A DNA stretch of 64,000 nt from positions 2,046,001-2,110,000 of the forward strand of contig CAVUDO010000002.1 of NCBI GenBank assembly GCA_963740255.1, written 5' to 3'. Below are positions 34,615 to 44,842 of this stretch, in pieces. Position 1 is the stretch's first letter. Each line of letters starts with the position of its first letter. The translations under genes and the position numbers were made by a program. Source of the stretch: CAVUDO01 sp963740255. GTDB taxonomy: Bacteria; Actinomycetota; Actinomycetes; Mycobacteriales; Cryptosporangiaceae. The notes under the pieces were generated by a model. The model was not told where the DNA came from and did not search any database. It worked only from the letters and a program-made list of their open reading frames with translations.

Positions 34615-35832
34615 TCAGCCGACGAGGGCGCGCAGTGCGGTGTGCGCGAGCAGGCGGACGCCGACCTCGATGGCGCGCTCGTCCACGTCGAAGATGCTCT
34701 GGTGCAGGTCGAGGTGCTCGTCGGGCCGGCCGACGCCGAGCCGCGCCATCGCCCCCGGCACGTGTTCGAGGTACCAGGCGTAGTCCTCGCCGCCCATGCT
34801 CTGCGGGGTGTCCATCACCGAGGCGGGGCCCAGCGCGGCCGTGGCGCCGGCCGCGAGGTGCCCGATCGCCACCGGGTCGTTCACCACCGGCGGCCGCCCG
34901 CGCTGGTAGTTGACCTCCGCGACCGCGCCGGTGGGAGCGATCACCTGGTGGATCAGGCGGGTGACGAGTTCGGGCGCGTCGTCCCAGACACCGCGGTCGA
35001 GCATCCGGACGGTGCCCTGCGCGACCGCCTCGCTGGGGATGGCGTTGGAGGCCGTGCCCGCCCCGACCGAACCGAACACCAGCAGCATTCCGCTGCGGGG
35101 GTCCACCCGACGGCTGAGCAGGGCGGGGACCTCCGTGACCAGCCGGCCGATCGCCTCTACCAGGTCGACGGTCAGGTGTGGACGCGCGGTGTGCCCGCCG
35201 GGACCGGTGAGCCGGACGCTCAGGTTGTCGGCGGCCGCGGTGAGCGGGCCCGTGCGCAGCCCCACCTGGCCGGCGAACAGCCGCGGGTCGCAGTGCACCG
35301 CGTAGATCTGGGTGACGCCCTTGAGCCCGCCGGCCTCGATCACCTCGAGCGACCCGCAGGGCAGGATCTCCTCGGCCGGCTGCAGGATCAGCCGGATCCG
35401 GCCGGGCAGCATGCCCTGCACCTCGGCCAGCGCCATGCCCACGCCGGTGACGATCGCGGCGTGCACGTCGTGGCCGCAGGCATGGCAGACGCCGTCGACC
35501 GTCGACCGGTACGGCACGTCCTTGGCGTCGGGCAGCGGCAGCGCGTCCAGGTCGGCCCGGAGCGCGACGATCGTGTCGTGGGCGCCGGCCGGCGGGCCGA
35601 GGTCGCAGAGCACCCCGTTGCCCTTAGGCAGGTACTCCGGCTCCAGGCCGGCCGCGGAGAGCTGGTCGGCGAGCAGGTGGGCCGTACAGAACTCGGTGCC
35701 GGAGATCTCGGGGTGTGCGTGCATGTGACGACGCAGCCGGATCAACTCGTCACCATGCGTAGCGAGCCAGCGGTCGAGGTGGGCGGCGATCGCGGCGGTG
35801 CCGTGCGGGTCGGAGGCGGCGACGACGCTCAC
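34615..35832 (-). CDS. M20-family amidohydrolase (aminoacylase/hippurate hydrolase type)
   Basis: Hydrolyses N-acyl amino acids or related amides with a two-metal centre. Seen: 405 residues with RRHMHAHPEISGTE near 35, ALRADLDALPL, the metal-binding HACGHDVHAA, LQPAEEILPCGSLEVI with the catalytic Glu, the dimer-domain GPGGHTARPH, and GGEDYAWYLEHVPG. Known: members of this group process N-acetyl amino acids or IAA conjugates. The GTG at 35832 overlaps the stop of the carboxylate-amine ligase gene, so the two are translationally coupled and may act on one gamma-glutamyl or acyl-amide pool. Confidence 0.87.
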   Translation of the reverse strand: MSVVAASDPHGTAAIAAHLDRWLATHGDELIRLRRHMHAHPEISGTEFCTAHLLADQLSAAGLEPEYLPKGNGVLCDLGPPAGAHDTIVALRADLDALPLPDAKDVPYRSTVDGVCHACGHDVHAAIVTGVGMALAEVQGMLPGRIRLILQPAEEILPCGSLEVIEAGGLKGVTQIYAVHCDPRLFAGQVGLRTGPLTAAADNLSVRLTGPGGHTARPHLTVDLVEAIGRLVTEVPALLSRRVDPRSGMLLVFGSVGAGTASNAIPSEAVAQGTVRMLDRGVWDDAPELVTRLIHQVIAPTGAVAEVNYQRGRPPVVNDPVAIGHLAAGATAALGPASVMDTPQSMGGEDYAWYLEHVPGAMARLGVGRPDEHLDLHQSIFDVDERAIEVGVRLLAHTALRALVG

Positions 35833-36965
35833 CGGGAGAGGCCGTCGCGCATCTCCGCGAGCAGGGCGTCCACCACCTTCGTGAGATCGCCGTCGTGGGC
35901 CTGCGCCACCGCGCGCTGGCGCGAGGCGGAGGCGCCCACGGCGAGGATGCGCTCGACTCCGGCAAGCTCCGCGGCGCACCCAAGGCCGTGTGCAATGGGC
36001 ATAAGATCCTCGACCAAATCGGATATAACGCGCTTCAAGGGGACAAGGGTACCGCGGGCATCGTCGATGATGTCGGCAGACAGGCCGTACCGGGCGGCGC
36101 GCCACTTGTTCTCGCGGAGCAGCCAGCCCTGCGGCATCGGCAGAGTGTAGCCCCGGTCGAACTGGCGGTCGAGCCGCTCGACCAGACACTGGGACAGCGC
36201 CGCCACGGCCGCCACCTCGTCGTACGTGGGCAACCCGTCGCAGGTCCGGAACTCCACCGTACCGAAGTCCGGATGCGGACGGATGTCCCACCAGACGTCA
36301 CGGATCGTGGAGATGGCACCGGTGGCCACCAGGGCCCGCACGTACGACTCGAACGCGGCCCAGTCGGCGAACTGGTCCGGCAGACCGGCCATCGGCAGCG
36401 TCTCGAAGATCTTCGACCGGGCACTGGCGAGCCCGGTGTCGTACCCCTGCCAGTAGGGCGACGAGCCCGACAGCGCGAGGAAGTGCGGCACGTACCGGCT
36501 CAGCGCGTTCACCATCGGGATGACCTTGTCCCGCGAACGGACGCCGACGTGGACGTGCACCCCGAAGATGGTCAACCGGTGGGCCAGCCACTGCAGTTCC
36601 TCGACCAGCTCGGCGTACCGGGGACTGGGGCTGGTCCGCTGCTGCGACCAGTTCGAGAACGGGTGCGTGCCCGCACACAGCAGGCCGGCGTTGTACTCGG
36701 CCGCGGCGGCGCCCACCACCTCGACCGTGCCGCGCAGGTCGTCCATCGCCTCGGAGACCGTCTGGCAGATGCCGGTGATCACCTCGACCGTGCACTCGAA
36801 CAGTTCGTGCTTGGCCTTGGGGTGGGTGTCCTGTCCGGGTGGGCGGATGGCGTCCAGCACCCGGGAGGCAACGCCGGTCAGCTCGCGCGTGCCGAGGTCG
36901 ACCAGCTGGAGCTCCCACTCGATGCCCAGGCTGGCCCGTTCCGACGGCACGAACGTGAGCTTCAC
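35829..36965 (-). CDS. GCS2-type carboxylate-amine ligase
   Basis: A glutamate-cysteine ligase type 2 (YbdK-like) enzyme of 378 residues, joining glutamate to an amine using ATP. Seen: LGIEWELQLVDLGT (ATP/Glu site), ELFECTVEVITGICQTV, a central IFGVHVHVGVRSRDKVIPMVNAL, PHPDFGTVEFRTCDG and LLRENKWRAARYG. Known: in actinomycetes, which use mycothiol, such proteins rarely make glutathione, so the amine acceptor is open. The stop overlaps the GTG of the M20 amidohydrolase. The ATG start has the usual family N-terminus. Confidence 0.88.
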   Translation of the reverse strand: MKLTFVPSERASLGIEWELQLVDLGTRELTGVASRVLDAIRPPGQDTHPKAKHELFECTVEVITGICQTVSEAMDDLRGTVEVVGAAAAEYNAGLLCAGTHPFSNWSQQRTSPSPRYAELVEELQWLAHRLTIFGVHVHVGVRSRDKVIPMVNALSRYVPHFLALSGSSPYWQGYDTGLASARSKIFETLPMAGLPDQFADWAAFESYVRALVATGAISTIRDVWWDIRPHPDFGTVEFRTCDGLPTYDEVAAVAALSQCLVERLDRQFDRGYTLPMPQGWLLRENKWRAARYGLSADIIDDARGTLVPLKRVISDLVEDLMPIAHGLGCAAELAGVERILAVGASASRQRAVAQAHDGDLTKVVDALLAEMRDGLSR

Positions 36966-37065
36966 CCGTCAAAGAGTAACGGGGACGCGACGGCCGGTGA
37001 TCAGATCGGCGAACTTCGTTCACAATGGAGAGTCGCGTTCACGGGCGCCTGGGCACCCCGCCGGC

Positions 37066-38676
<1,611 letters not shown>

Positions 38677-38805
38677 GGCGCGATCGTAGGCGTGCGGTGG
38701 AGGGGTGGCGTCCGGCGTGGCGCGGTTCACACCGTGCCCAAGCCTCTTATTCACGACGACAGGTCAGAAAACGGACGTAGAGCGCGAGGATAGCGAGTAG
38801 ACAAG

Positions 38806-40866
38806 GTGAGCGTGGAAGCATCCACCCCCCGCAACGACTCTTCGGGCGCTGCGGCGCAGCCCCGTACCGTCGGCGGGCGCTACACGCTGCGCACCTCGGT
38901 CGGCTCGGGTGGAATGGGCACGGTCTGGCGCGCCTTCGACGAACTGCTCCGCCGCGAGGTGGCGGTGAAGGAGGTTCTCCTCCCGCCCGGCCTGCCCGGC
39001 CCCGAACGCGAACTGCTCTGCGAACGCACCCTGCGCGAGGCGCGGGCCGCGGCCGCGCTCAACCACACCGCGGTGATCCGGGTCTACGACGTCGTGAACG
39101 ACGGCGACCGGCCGTGGATCGTGATGGAGCTGCTGGAGGCCCGCAGCATCGCCGACGTGCTCCGCGAGGACGGCCCGATCCCGGCGATGAAGGTCGCGGA
39201 GATCGGCTTGGCCGTGCTCGGCGCGCTGGAGGCGGCCCACCGGGTGGGTGTGCTGCACCGGGACGTGAAGCCCGGCAACGTGCTGCTCGGCCCGGACGTC
39301 CGGGTCACCCTCACCGACTTCGGCGTGGCCCGCTCCCCGAACGAGTCGCCGCTGACCAGCACCGGGCTGCTGCTCGGGTCGCCGCAGTACATCGCACCCG
39401 AACGCGCCCGCGGCCGGCCGTTCGGCCCCCCGTCGGACCTGTTCTCCCTCGGCGCCACGCTCTACACCGCGGTGGAGGGACGCCCTCCGTTCGACCGGCG
39501 CGACCCGCTGCCCACCATGACCGCGGTGGTGTGCGAGCCGCCCGACGCGATGACGTTCGCCGGACCGCTCGCCCCGGTGCTGCTCGGGCTGATGGAGAAG
39601 GACCCGGGCAAGCGGTGGGACGCCCCCCGAGCCAGGGCGGCGCTGCGCACCGTACTCGCGGGCGGTCGGGTGGTCAGCCTCGAGGACGGCCCGGCGCGGC
39701 CCGCCGCTCCGGAGCGGGCGGCGCTGGCCCGCTGGCGCCGCGATCCGGGCGAGCAGCCGTCCACCGGCGCGGGCCCCGGCCCCGGTGCGCACGCGGCGCG
39801 CGGGGTGCCGGCCTCGCACGGCACGGCGGCGATGGAGGTCAGCCCGATCGCGACCCAGACGTCGATCCCGCGTCCCCCGGCCCGTTCCGCGCCGCCCGCC
39901 GCCCGCCAGCCGCCCGCCGCCCCGCAGGCGTTCCGGCCCGGCGCTCCGGTGCCGCCGGACACCGCACCGCGACCCACCTCGGGCGGGACGCTCGCGCGCC
40001 CCACCTCACCAGCCCGGCCGGGGCCGGCCGGGCCGCCGCGGATGCCTCCGGGCCGGTTGCCGTTCGCGGTGTCGCCAGGTGATGCGGGGCCGGGCGGGAC
40101 GCGACCGTCCGGGCCGCCCCAGGGCAGCGGCGGATCGGTCAGCACCCGCCCGACCACCGTCGTACGGCACGGCGGGTATTTCGGTGCCGGCGGGCCGCCC
40201 CCGGGGCAGCCTCCCCGCCATGCGGGTCACCTCGGCGAGCCGCCGCCGGTGGGACGGCAGCCCACCGCATCCGGCCGGCGGTTCCCGCTGTGGCTGTTCG
40301 CCGTCGCGGCGGCGGTGATCCTGGTGGTGGGCCTGGGCACCTACGCCATCAGCGCCGCGCTCTCCGGCGACGGCGGCGGCGCGCAGAAGTCGGACAGCCT
40401 GACCGTCGGGACGGGGGTCACCCTCACCGCCTACCAGGACACCCGCGGCTTCTCCGTCCAGGTACCGCGGGGATGGAAGAAGCAGAAGGGCCAGACCTAC
40501 GTCGACTTCCAGGACCCCGCGGCCGCCCGGAAGGTACGGCTCCTGGTGGAGGACGCGCACAGCGGAGGGGTGAAGGCGCACCTCGAGGCTGCCGAGAAGC
40601 GCCAGGAGGGACAGCGGCGGCAGGGCGCCATCTCCGCCTTCCGCACGCTGCGCCTGGAGAAGACCGGCGTCGCCCTGGACGGCGGCGAGACCTGGGAATG
40701 GGAGTGGACGTTCACCAAGGACGGTGAGGAGCGGCGGATACTCTGGCGGAGCACCGTGCGGAACGGCAAGACCTACACCGTCTTCCTCGGCGCGCCAGCC
40801 GACAGGTTCGACCCCAACCGTCCGCTGTTCGACGAGATCACCCGCACGTTCCGTTACGACAGCTGA
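38806..40866 (+). CDS. Membrane-anchored Ser/Thr protein kinase (PknB/STPK family)
   Basis: A 686-residue receptor-like kinase. Seen: the Gly loop VGSGGMGTVW (32-41), catalytic Lys55 (EVAVKEV), HRDVKPGNVL (151-160), DFG at 171-173 and the APE-like IAPER near 196. The kinase ends near 285. A long Pro/Ala/Gly-rich linker (about 290-490) leads to one membrane helix (about 492-520). An extracellular domain of 160 residues follows, starting GVTLTAYQDTRGFSVQVP; it is not a PASTA domain and resembles the small soluble domain attached to many actinomycete kinases. The GTG at 38806 begins the protein. Confidence 0.88.
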   Translation: MSVEASTPRNDSSGAAAQPRTVGGRYTLRTSVGSGGMGTVWRAFDELLRREVAVKEVLLPPGLPGPERELLCERTLREARAAAALNHTAVIRVYDVVNDGDRPWIVMELLEARSIADVLREDGPIPAMKVAEIGLAVLGALEAAHRVGVLHRDVKPGNVLLGPDVRVTLTDFGVARSPNESPLTSTGLLLGSPQYIAPERARGRPFGPPSDLFSLGATLYTAVEGRPPFDRRDPLPTMTAVVCEPPDAMTFAGPLAPVLLGLMEKDPGKRWDAPRARAALRTVLAGGRVVSLEDGPARPAAPERAALARWRRDPGEQPSTGAGPGPGAHAARGVPASHGTAAMEVSPIATQTSIPRPPARSAPPAARQPPAAPQAFRPGAPVPPDTAPRPTSGGTLARPTSPARPGPAGPPRMPPGRLPFAVSPGDAGPGGTRPSGPPQGSGGSVSTRPTTVVRHGGYFGAGGPPPGQPPRHAGHLGEPPPVGRQPTASGRRFPLWLFAVAAAVILVVGLGTYAISAALSGDGGGAQKSDSLTVGTGVTLTAYQDTRGFSVQVPRGWKKQKGQTYVDFQDPAAARKVRLLVEDAHSGGVKAHLEAAEKRQEGQRRQGAISAFRTLRLEKTGVALDGGETWEWEWTFTKDGEERRILWRSTVRNGKTYTVFLGAPADRFDPNRPLFDEITRTFRYDS

Positions 40867-40933
40867 ACGGGCCGGCCACCTCGCGAGCCACGTCGCCGAG
40901 CCGCTGGTCGTGCGCGGAGGCGTACGCCCGCGG

Positions 40934-42076
40934 TTAGCTCCTCCGGTGGCGGCCGCGAAGGTTCCGCCCGCCGGGCCCGACCCAGCCGACGGCGGTCACA
41001 GCGCTGGTCCCGGCGTGCGTGTCGGCGGCGGGGACGGCCGGGGCTCCCCGACCCACGGTGTACAGGTGACGCAGGGCCTGCCGGTAGGAGTCGAACAGGC
41101 CGGTCTCCTGGTAGGACACGCCGTGCGCCTGGCAGTAGGCACGGACGACGGGCTGTGCCCGACGGAGCGACGCGCGGGGCATGCTGGGGAAGAGGTGGTG
41201 CTCGATCTGGTAGTTCAGGCCGCCGAGCAGGTAGTCGACCAGCCTGCTGCCGCGGACGTTGCGGGCGGTGAGCACCTGCCGACGGAGGAAGTCCTGCTCG
41301 TCCGCCGCGGCCAGGATGGGCATTCCCTTGTGGTTGGGGGCGAAGGCACATCCCAGGTACAGCCCGAAGAGCCCCTGCTGGACGACCACGAAGACCAGCG
41401 CCTGCAACGGCGACAGCACCCACCACACCACAGCCAGGTACCCGACGACGTGCAGCCCCAGCAGGAACGCCTCCCGGCCGCGCTGGCGGTAGCCGGACCG
41501 CGCCACGGCCCGAACGCCGTCCACGTGCAGCGAGACGGCCTCCAGCAGCAGCATCGGGAAGAAGAGGTGGGCCTGGTACCGGGCGACCAGCCGTCCGATG
41601 CCGCGCCGACCGCGTGACTGCGCGTCGGTGAAGACGATCGCCTCCCCCGAGATGTCGGGGTCGAGGCCCTCCTGGTTGGGATGGGCGTGGTGGCGGCGGT
41701 GCTTGTCGACCCACCAGCCGAACGCCAGCCCGATCGCCAGGTTGCCGAGCACCAGCCCGAGCAGTTGGTTGGCCCGCCGCGACCGGAAGATCTGCTGGTG
41801 GCCCGCGTCGTGGCCGAGGAACCCCACCTGGGTGAAGACCGCGGCCAGGTAGGCCGCCGTGAACAGCTGCCACCAGGAGTCCCCCACCAGGACGAAGGCC
41901 GTCCAGCCGGCGACGACGAGCGCGGCGTTGACGGCGATCCTGACGGCATAGTACGTGGGACGCCGGTCGAGCAGGCCCTCCTGCCGCACCTGGCTCAACA
42001 ACTCGGTGTAGTCACTGGCGCGACGGCGTGTGGCTCGTCGCCGAGGAGGTGCGCTGATCACTTCGCTGACGCTCAC
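40934..42076 (-). CDS. Membrane fatty acid desaturase
   Basis: An integral-membrane di-iron desaturase of 380 residues. Seen: the three His boxes HDAGHQ (89-94), HRRHH (126-130) and QIEHHLFP (near 288-295), flanked by hydrophobic helices (about 45-65, 70-88, 104-124, 205-240). The box-three Gln and the absence of a cytochrome b5 domain fit acyl-lipid or acyl-CoA front-end-type desaturases such as those in actinomycetes that take electrons from separate proteins. The N-terminus is Arg-rich and cytoplasmic. It converges on the kinase gene. The position of the double bond cannot be inferred. Confidence 0.88.
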   Translation of the reverse strand: MSVSEVISAPPRRRATRRRASDYTELLSQVRQEGLLDRRPTYYAVRIAVNAALVVAGWTAFVLVGDSWWQLFTAAYLAAVFTQVGFLGHDAGHQQIFRSRRANQLLGLVLGNLAIGLAFGWWVDKHRRHHAHPNQEGLDPDISGEAIVFTDAQSRGRRGIGRLVARYQAHLFFPMLLLEAVSLHVDGVRAVARSGYRQRGREAFLLGLHVVGYLAVVWWVLSPLQALVFVVVQQGLFGLYLGCAFAPNHKGMPILAAADEQDFLRRQVLTARNVRGSRLVDYLLGGLNYQIEHHLFPSMPRASLRRAQPVVRAYCQAHGVSYQETGLFDSYRQALRHLYTVGRGAPAVPAADTHAGTSAVTAVGWVGPGGRNLRGRHRRS

Positions 42077-42234
42077 GGACTCTCCCCAGTGGTCGACGCA
42101 CGAGCACGTCGCCAGGGTCCGGAGCTAACGCTTTCCCCAGGGTACCGGGCTTCGTGCGCTCGGCCAGCCGAACGGACGGAGGCGGCACCCGGCTCGCGTC
42201 TCGCGGCGGTGTCGTTGAGGTACGGTGCCGGCTT

Positions 42235-43068
42235 GTGACTGCTCAACCCACGGTGCCCCCGGGCCCGGAATCTCTTGCCGTCGAGGCCGCCGCCGCGCTC
42301 GCCGAGGCGACCGGCGTCGACCGGCACGACATCGCGCTGGTGCTCGGCTCCGGCTGGGCGCCGGCCGCCGGCCGACTCGGACCGGCCGACGCGGAAGTAC
42401 CGGTCGACCGCCTGCCCGGCTTCCCCCCGCCGTCCGCGGCGGGCCACGTGGGCAAGGTCAGGTCGCTGACCGTCGGGGAGCACGCCGACGGCTCGCCGCG
42501 CCGGGTGCTCGTCTTCCTCGGCCGCACCCACCTGTACGAAGGCCGGGGTGTCGAGCCGGTGGTGCACGGCGTGCGTACCGCCGCGGCGGCCGGGTGCCGA
42601 ACGGTCGTGCTCACCAACGCGGCCGGGGGTCTGCGCGAGGGCCTGCGGGTGGGCCAGCCGGTGCTCGTCGCCGACCACCTCAACCTGACCGCCCGCTCCC
42701 CCCTGGCCGGGGCGAACTTCGTGGACCTGACCGACCTGTACTCCGCCCGGCTGCGCGCCATCGCCCGTGCGATCGACCCGTCGCTGGAGGAGGGCGTGTA
42801 CGCCGCGCTGCCCGGGCCGCACTACGAGACGCCGGCCGAGATCCGGATGCTGCGCACGCTCGGTGCCGACCTGGTGGGCATGTCCACCGCGCTGGAGGCC
42901 ATCGCGGCCCGCGCGGCCGGGGCCGAGGTGTTCGCGGTGTCCCTGGTCACCAACCTCGCGGCCGGCATCACCGGAGAGCCGCTCAGCCACGCCGAGGTCC
43001 TCGAAGCCGGCCGGGACGCCGCCGAACGGATGGGCACCCTCCTCGCCGAGGTCATCCGCCGCTCCTGA
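42235..43068 (+). CDS. punA: Purine nucleoside phosphorylase
   Basis: Phosphorolysis of purine (deoxy)ribonucleosides to base and sugar-1-phosphate. Seen: 277 residues of the trimeric class II type with ALVLGSGWAP (phosphate loop), FLGRTHLYEGRG, TNAAGGLREGLRVGQPVLVADHLNLT, GPHYETPAEIRML and VGMSTALEAIAA (Met and Glu near the base) and SLVTNLAAGIT. The GTG at 42235 gives the normal length, with a weak ribosome site. It fits with add, deoA, deoC, upp and the phosphohexomutase further right as a salvage route from nucleosides to central metabolism. Confidence 0.92.
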   Translation: MTAQPTVPPGPESLAVEAAAALAEATGVDRHDIALVLGSGWAPAAGRLGPADAEVPVDRLPGFPPPSAAGHVGKVRSLTVGEHADGSPRRVLVFLGRTHLYEGRGVEPVVHGVRTAAAAGCRTVVLTNAAGGLREGLRVGQPVLVADHLNLTARSPLAGANFVDLTDLYSARLRAIARAIDPSLEEGVYAALPGPHYETPAEIRMLRTLGADLVGMSTALEAIAARAAGAEVFAVSLVTNLAAGITGEPLSHAEVLEAGRDAAERMGTLLAEVIRRS

Positions 43069-43268
43069 CCCGGGGTTCGGCACCGCGGAGGTGTCGTTCC
43101 TGTCAGGGCTTCCACCTGCTGCCGGGTGCGTGGATGCCGTGCTGGCGGATCAACTACGCCGCGGCCGAACGCCTGGACGTGGCGGGCAGCCACGGCGAAC
43201 TCTCCGCACCCACCCTGACGGCGGTCGTCGCCGCGGTCCACAACGCCATCGAACCGCTGTGAGCGACC
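43069..43268. other. Spacer with a short gene-like remnant
   Basis: About 200 bp between the nucleoside phosphorylase and the DUF397 gene. A frame ending at 43262 translates to AAAERLDVAGSHGELSAPTL plus about 14 residues, which looks like the end of a protein cut off upstream, but I cannot name it. It runs into DUF397 from the opposite direction. No hairpin with a clear stem is visible. Confidence 0.25.
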
Positions 43269-43469
43269 CTATGGGCGGTTGAACTGCCCCACGCGAGCGG
43301 CGGCGAGGAACGCCAGCCACGCCTCCGGAGTGACGGCGAGCAGAGGGCCGAACGGGTTCTTGCTGTCCCGCACGCCCACGGCGGCAGGCCCCACAGCGAC
43401 CTCGACACACTCATTGTTGCTGCGAGTACTCTTGCGCCACGTCGCGCCGCAGAACGCAGACTCGATCAT
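43269..43469 (-). CDS. DUF397 domain protein (BldB/WhiJ-partner type)
   Basis: A 66-residue protein. Seen: WRKSTRSNNECVEVAVGP, VGVRDSKNPFGPLL and AWLAFLAAARVGQF, the full DUF397 signature. Known: such proteins accompany Scr1/WhiJ-type helix-turn-helix regulators in Streptomyces and relatives, with roles in development or as antitoxin-like partners. The ATG has GGAGGCGGG upstream and lies 20 bp after the stop of the regulator at 43489-44352, so the two form an operon. Confidence 0.9.
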   Translation of the reverse strand: MIESAFCGATWRKSTRSNNECVEVAVGPAAVGVRDSKNPFGPLLAVTPEAWLAFLAAARVGQFNRP

Positions 43470-43488
43470 GGCCCGCCTCCTTGCGCCA

Positions 43489-44352
43489 CTAGATCCGCCT
43501 CATGAGATCAGCGATGAACACCCCCGATTCGTCAGGGGGCAGTGCCGCCGCACATAGCTTGTCGAACACCAGACTATAACGGGCCACGTCCTCGCGGTCA
43601 CCGAGATGCAGGTCGCTGGTCTCGGTCTCGATGGCGACGATCTCCGGATCGTCAGGATCGGCGAACTCATAGGCGGTGAAGGTGTTGGCCGCGACCAGGA
43701 ACGTGTCCGTCGCCGCACCGAAGGTGAGCACCCGGACCACGACGTTGGGCAATGCCGCCAACGCCAAGATGTGACGAAGCTGCGCCAGCATCACGTCGGA
43801 TGGCGCGGCTGGACGGCGGAGCGTTGCCTCGTCAATCACACCCGCGTAGTGCACTGGATTGTCCCTGGTGAGGATCGCCTGCCGTTCAGAGCGAGCGACG
43901 ACAGCGGTCTCGATGTCGAACCCAGCGGCCCCGACTGCGCGGATCGACTGGAGTCGACAGCGTGCGTACTCGGGGGCTTGCAAGAGCCCCGGGACGACGT
44001 TCTGCGAGAAGTCTCGTATCTGGACCGCGCCGGCCTCCAGTTCGGCGTAGCCGCGTTGGCGTACGGACATGTCGTCGCCGAACGCGCGCCACCAGCCTCG
44101 GGCGTTGGCCTCACGGGCCAGGGTGACCAGGCGGTCGTGCTCGGACCCGTGGATCTCCAAGGCGTCGAGGAGGTCCATGATCTCGCCCACGTCGGGGCGC
44201 TGGCGGGCGTTCTCGTAGCGGCTGAGCTTGGCGGTCGACCAGCCGAGCCGGCTGGCCAGCTGCTCGTTCGTCAGCTTCGCGGCTTCGCGCAGTCTGCGCA
44301 GCTCCGAGGCGAGCCGGCGCCGCCGCATTGTCGGGCTGTGTCCTGCCGCCAC
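43489..44352 (-). CDS. Scr1/WhiJ-type XRE-family regulator with DUF5753-like sensor domain
   Basis: A 287-residue regulator. Seen: an N-terminal helix-turn-helix (ELRRLREAAKLTNEQLASRL then GWSTAKLSRYENARQRP), and a long C-terminal domain with IRDFSQNVVPGLLQAPEYARC, VARSERQAIL, LRHILALAALPNVVVRVLTFG and TSDLHLGDREDVARYSLVFDKL, typical of DUF5753. GTG at 44352 with GAGGGGG four bases upstream of the spacer. It is divergent from an 83-residue ORF at 44465; the palindrome between them is a probable operator. Known: it pairs with DUF397 proteins in actinomycete development and phage-resistance-like loci. Confidence 0.88.
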   Translation of the reverse strand: MAAGHSPTMRRRRLASELRRLREAAKLTNEQLASRLGWSTAKLSRYENARQRPDVGEIMDLLDALEIHGSEHDRLVTLAREANARGWWRAFGDDMSVRQRGYAELEAGAVQIRDFSQNVVPGLLQAPEYARCRLQSIRAVGAAGFDIETAVVARSERQAILTRDNPVHYAGVIDEATLRRPAAPSDVMLAQLRHILALAALPNVVVRVLTFGAATDTFLVAANTFTAYEFADPDDPEIVAIETETSDLHLGDREDVARYSLVFDKLCAAALPPDESGVFIADLMRRI

Positions 44353-44437
44353 CTGACCCCCTCGAGCATGAACCGCTCCGATCCGCTGGGTCAACTTGTC
44401 ATGATGGCTGCCATACGGCAAGCTCACCATTCGAGAC

Positions 44438-44450
44438 CTGTAACTTACAG
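44438..44450. promoter_or_regulatory. Perfect palindrome CTGTAACTTACAG, probable operator
   Basis: A 6-1-6 palindrome located between the divergent Scr1-type regulator and the 83-residue ORF, ending 14 bp before the ATG at 44465. It is one of the few AT-rich sites in the region. It is well placed for autoregulation by the helix-turn-helix protein, which is an inference. Confidence 0.5.
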
Positions 44451-44464
44451 AACTGGAGATCGTC

Positions 44465-44716
44465 ATGTTGCGGGAGAACTACAACCGGTTCGAAGTGGTG
44501 CAGGTGACTCCGGAGAACGCGGAGGCACTGGGCTTCGAGTCCGCCGACGTCGGGCTCAAGCTCTATCTGGACGGCGAGTGGCACACCGACGTCGACTCGC
44601 TCAGCGAGGCCAAGGCGCTGATCCGGCAGGAGTGCGGCGTCCGCACCCGCCTGATCGGTGCGGCCGCCGACTCCTCGTGGCGATGGACTCCCCACCCGTT
44701 CGAGGTGCAGTGGTAG
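44465..44716 (+). CDS. Small protein divergent from the Scr1-type regulator
   Basis: An 83-residue acidic protein, MLRENYNRFEVVQVTPENAE at the start, then ALGFESADVGLKLYLDGEWH and an SSWRWTPHPFEVQW end. I do not recognise a named family; the compact strand pattern and Trp-rich end suggest a small folded domain. ATG preceded by TGGAGATC. It faces the regulator/DUF397 operon across a palindrome, so it is likely under that regulator and may be the third component of the cassette. Confidence 0.6.
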   Translation: MLRENYNRFEVVQVTPENAEALGFESADVGLKLYLDGEWHTDVDSLSEAKALIRQECGVRTRLIGAAADSSWRWTPHPFEVQW

Positions 44717-44842
44717 CCGTCACGTGAGTGGGAGGTCGTCCGTCCGGCGCGACGCGACGGCCAGGCCACGCCCGTCCCTGCCGCGGCCACGTCGTCCACA
44801 GCACCAGGTATGGCGGACGGCCGGATGGGGCAGCATGGGGGG

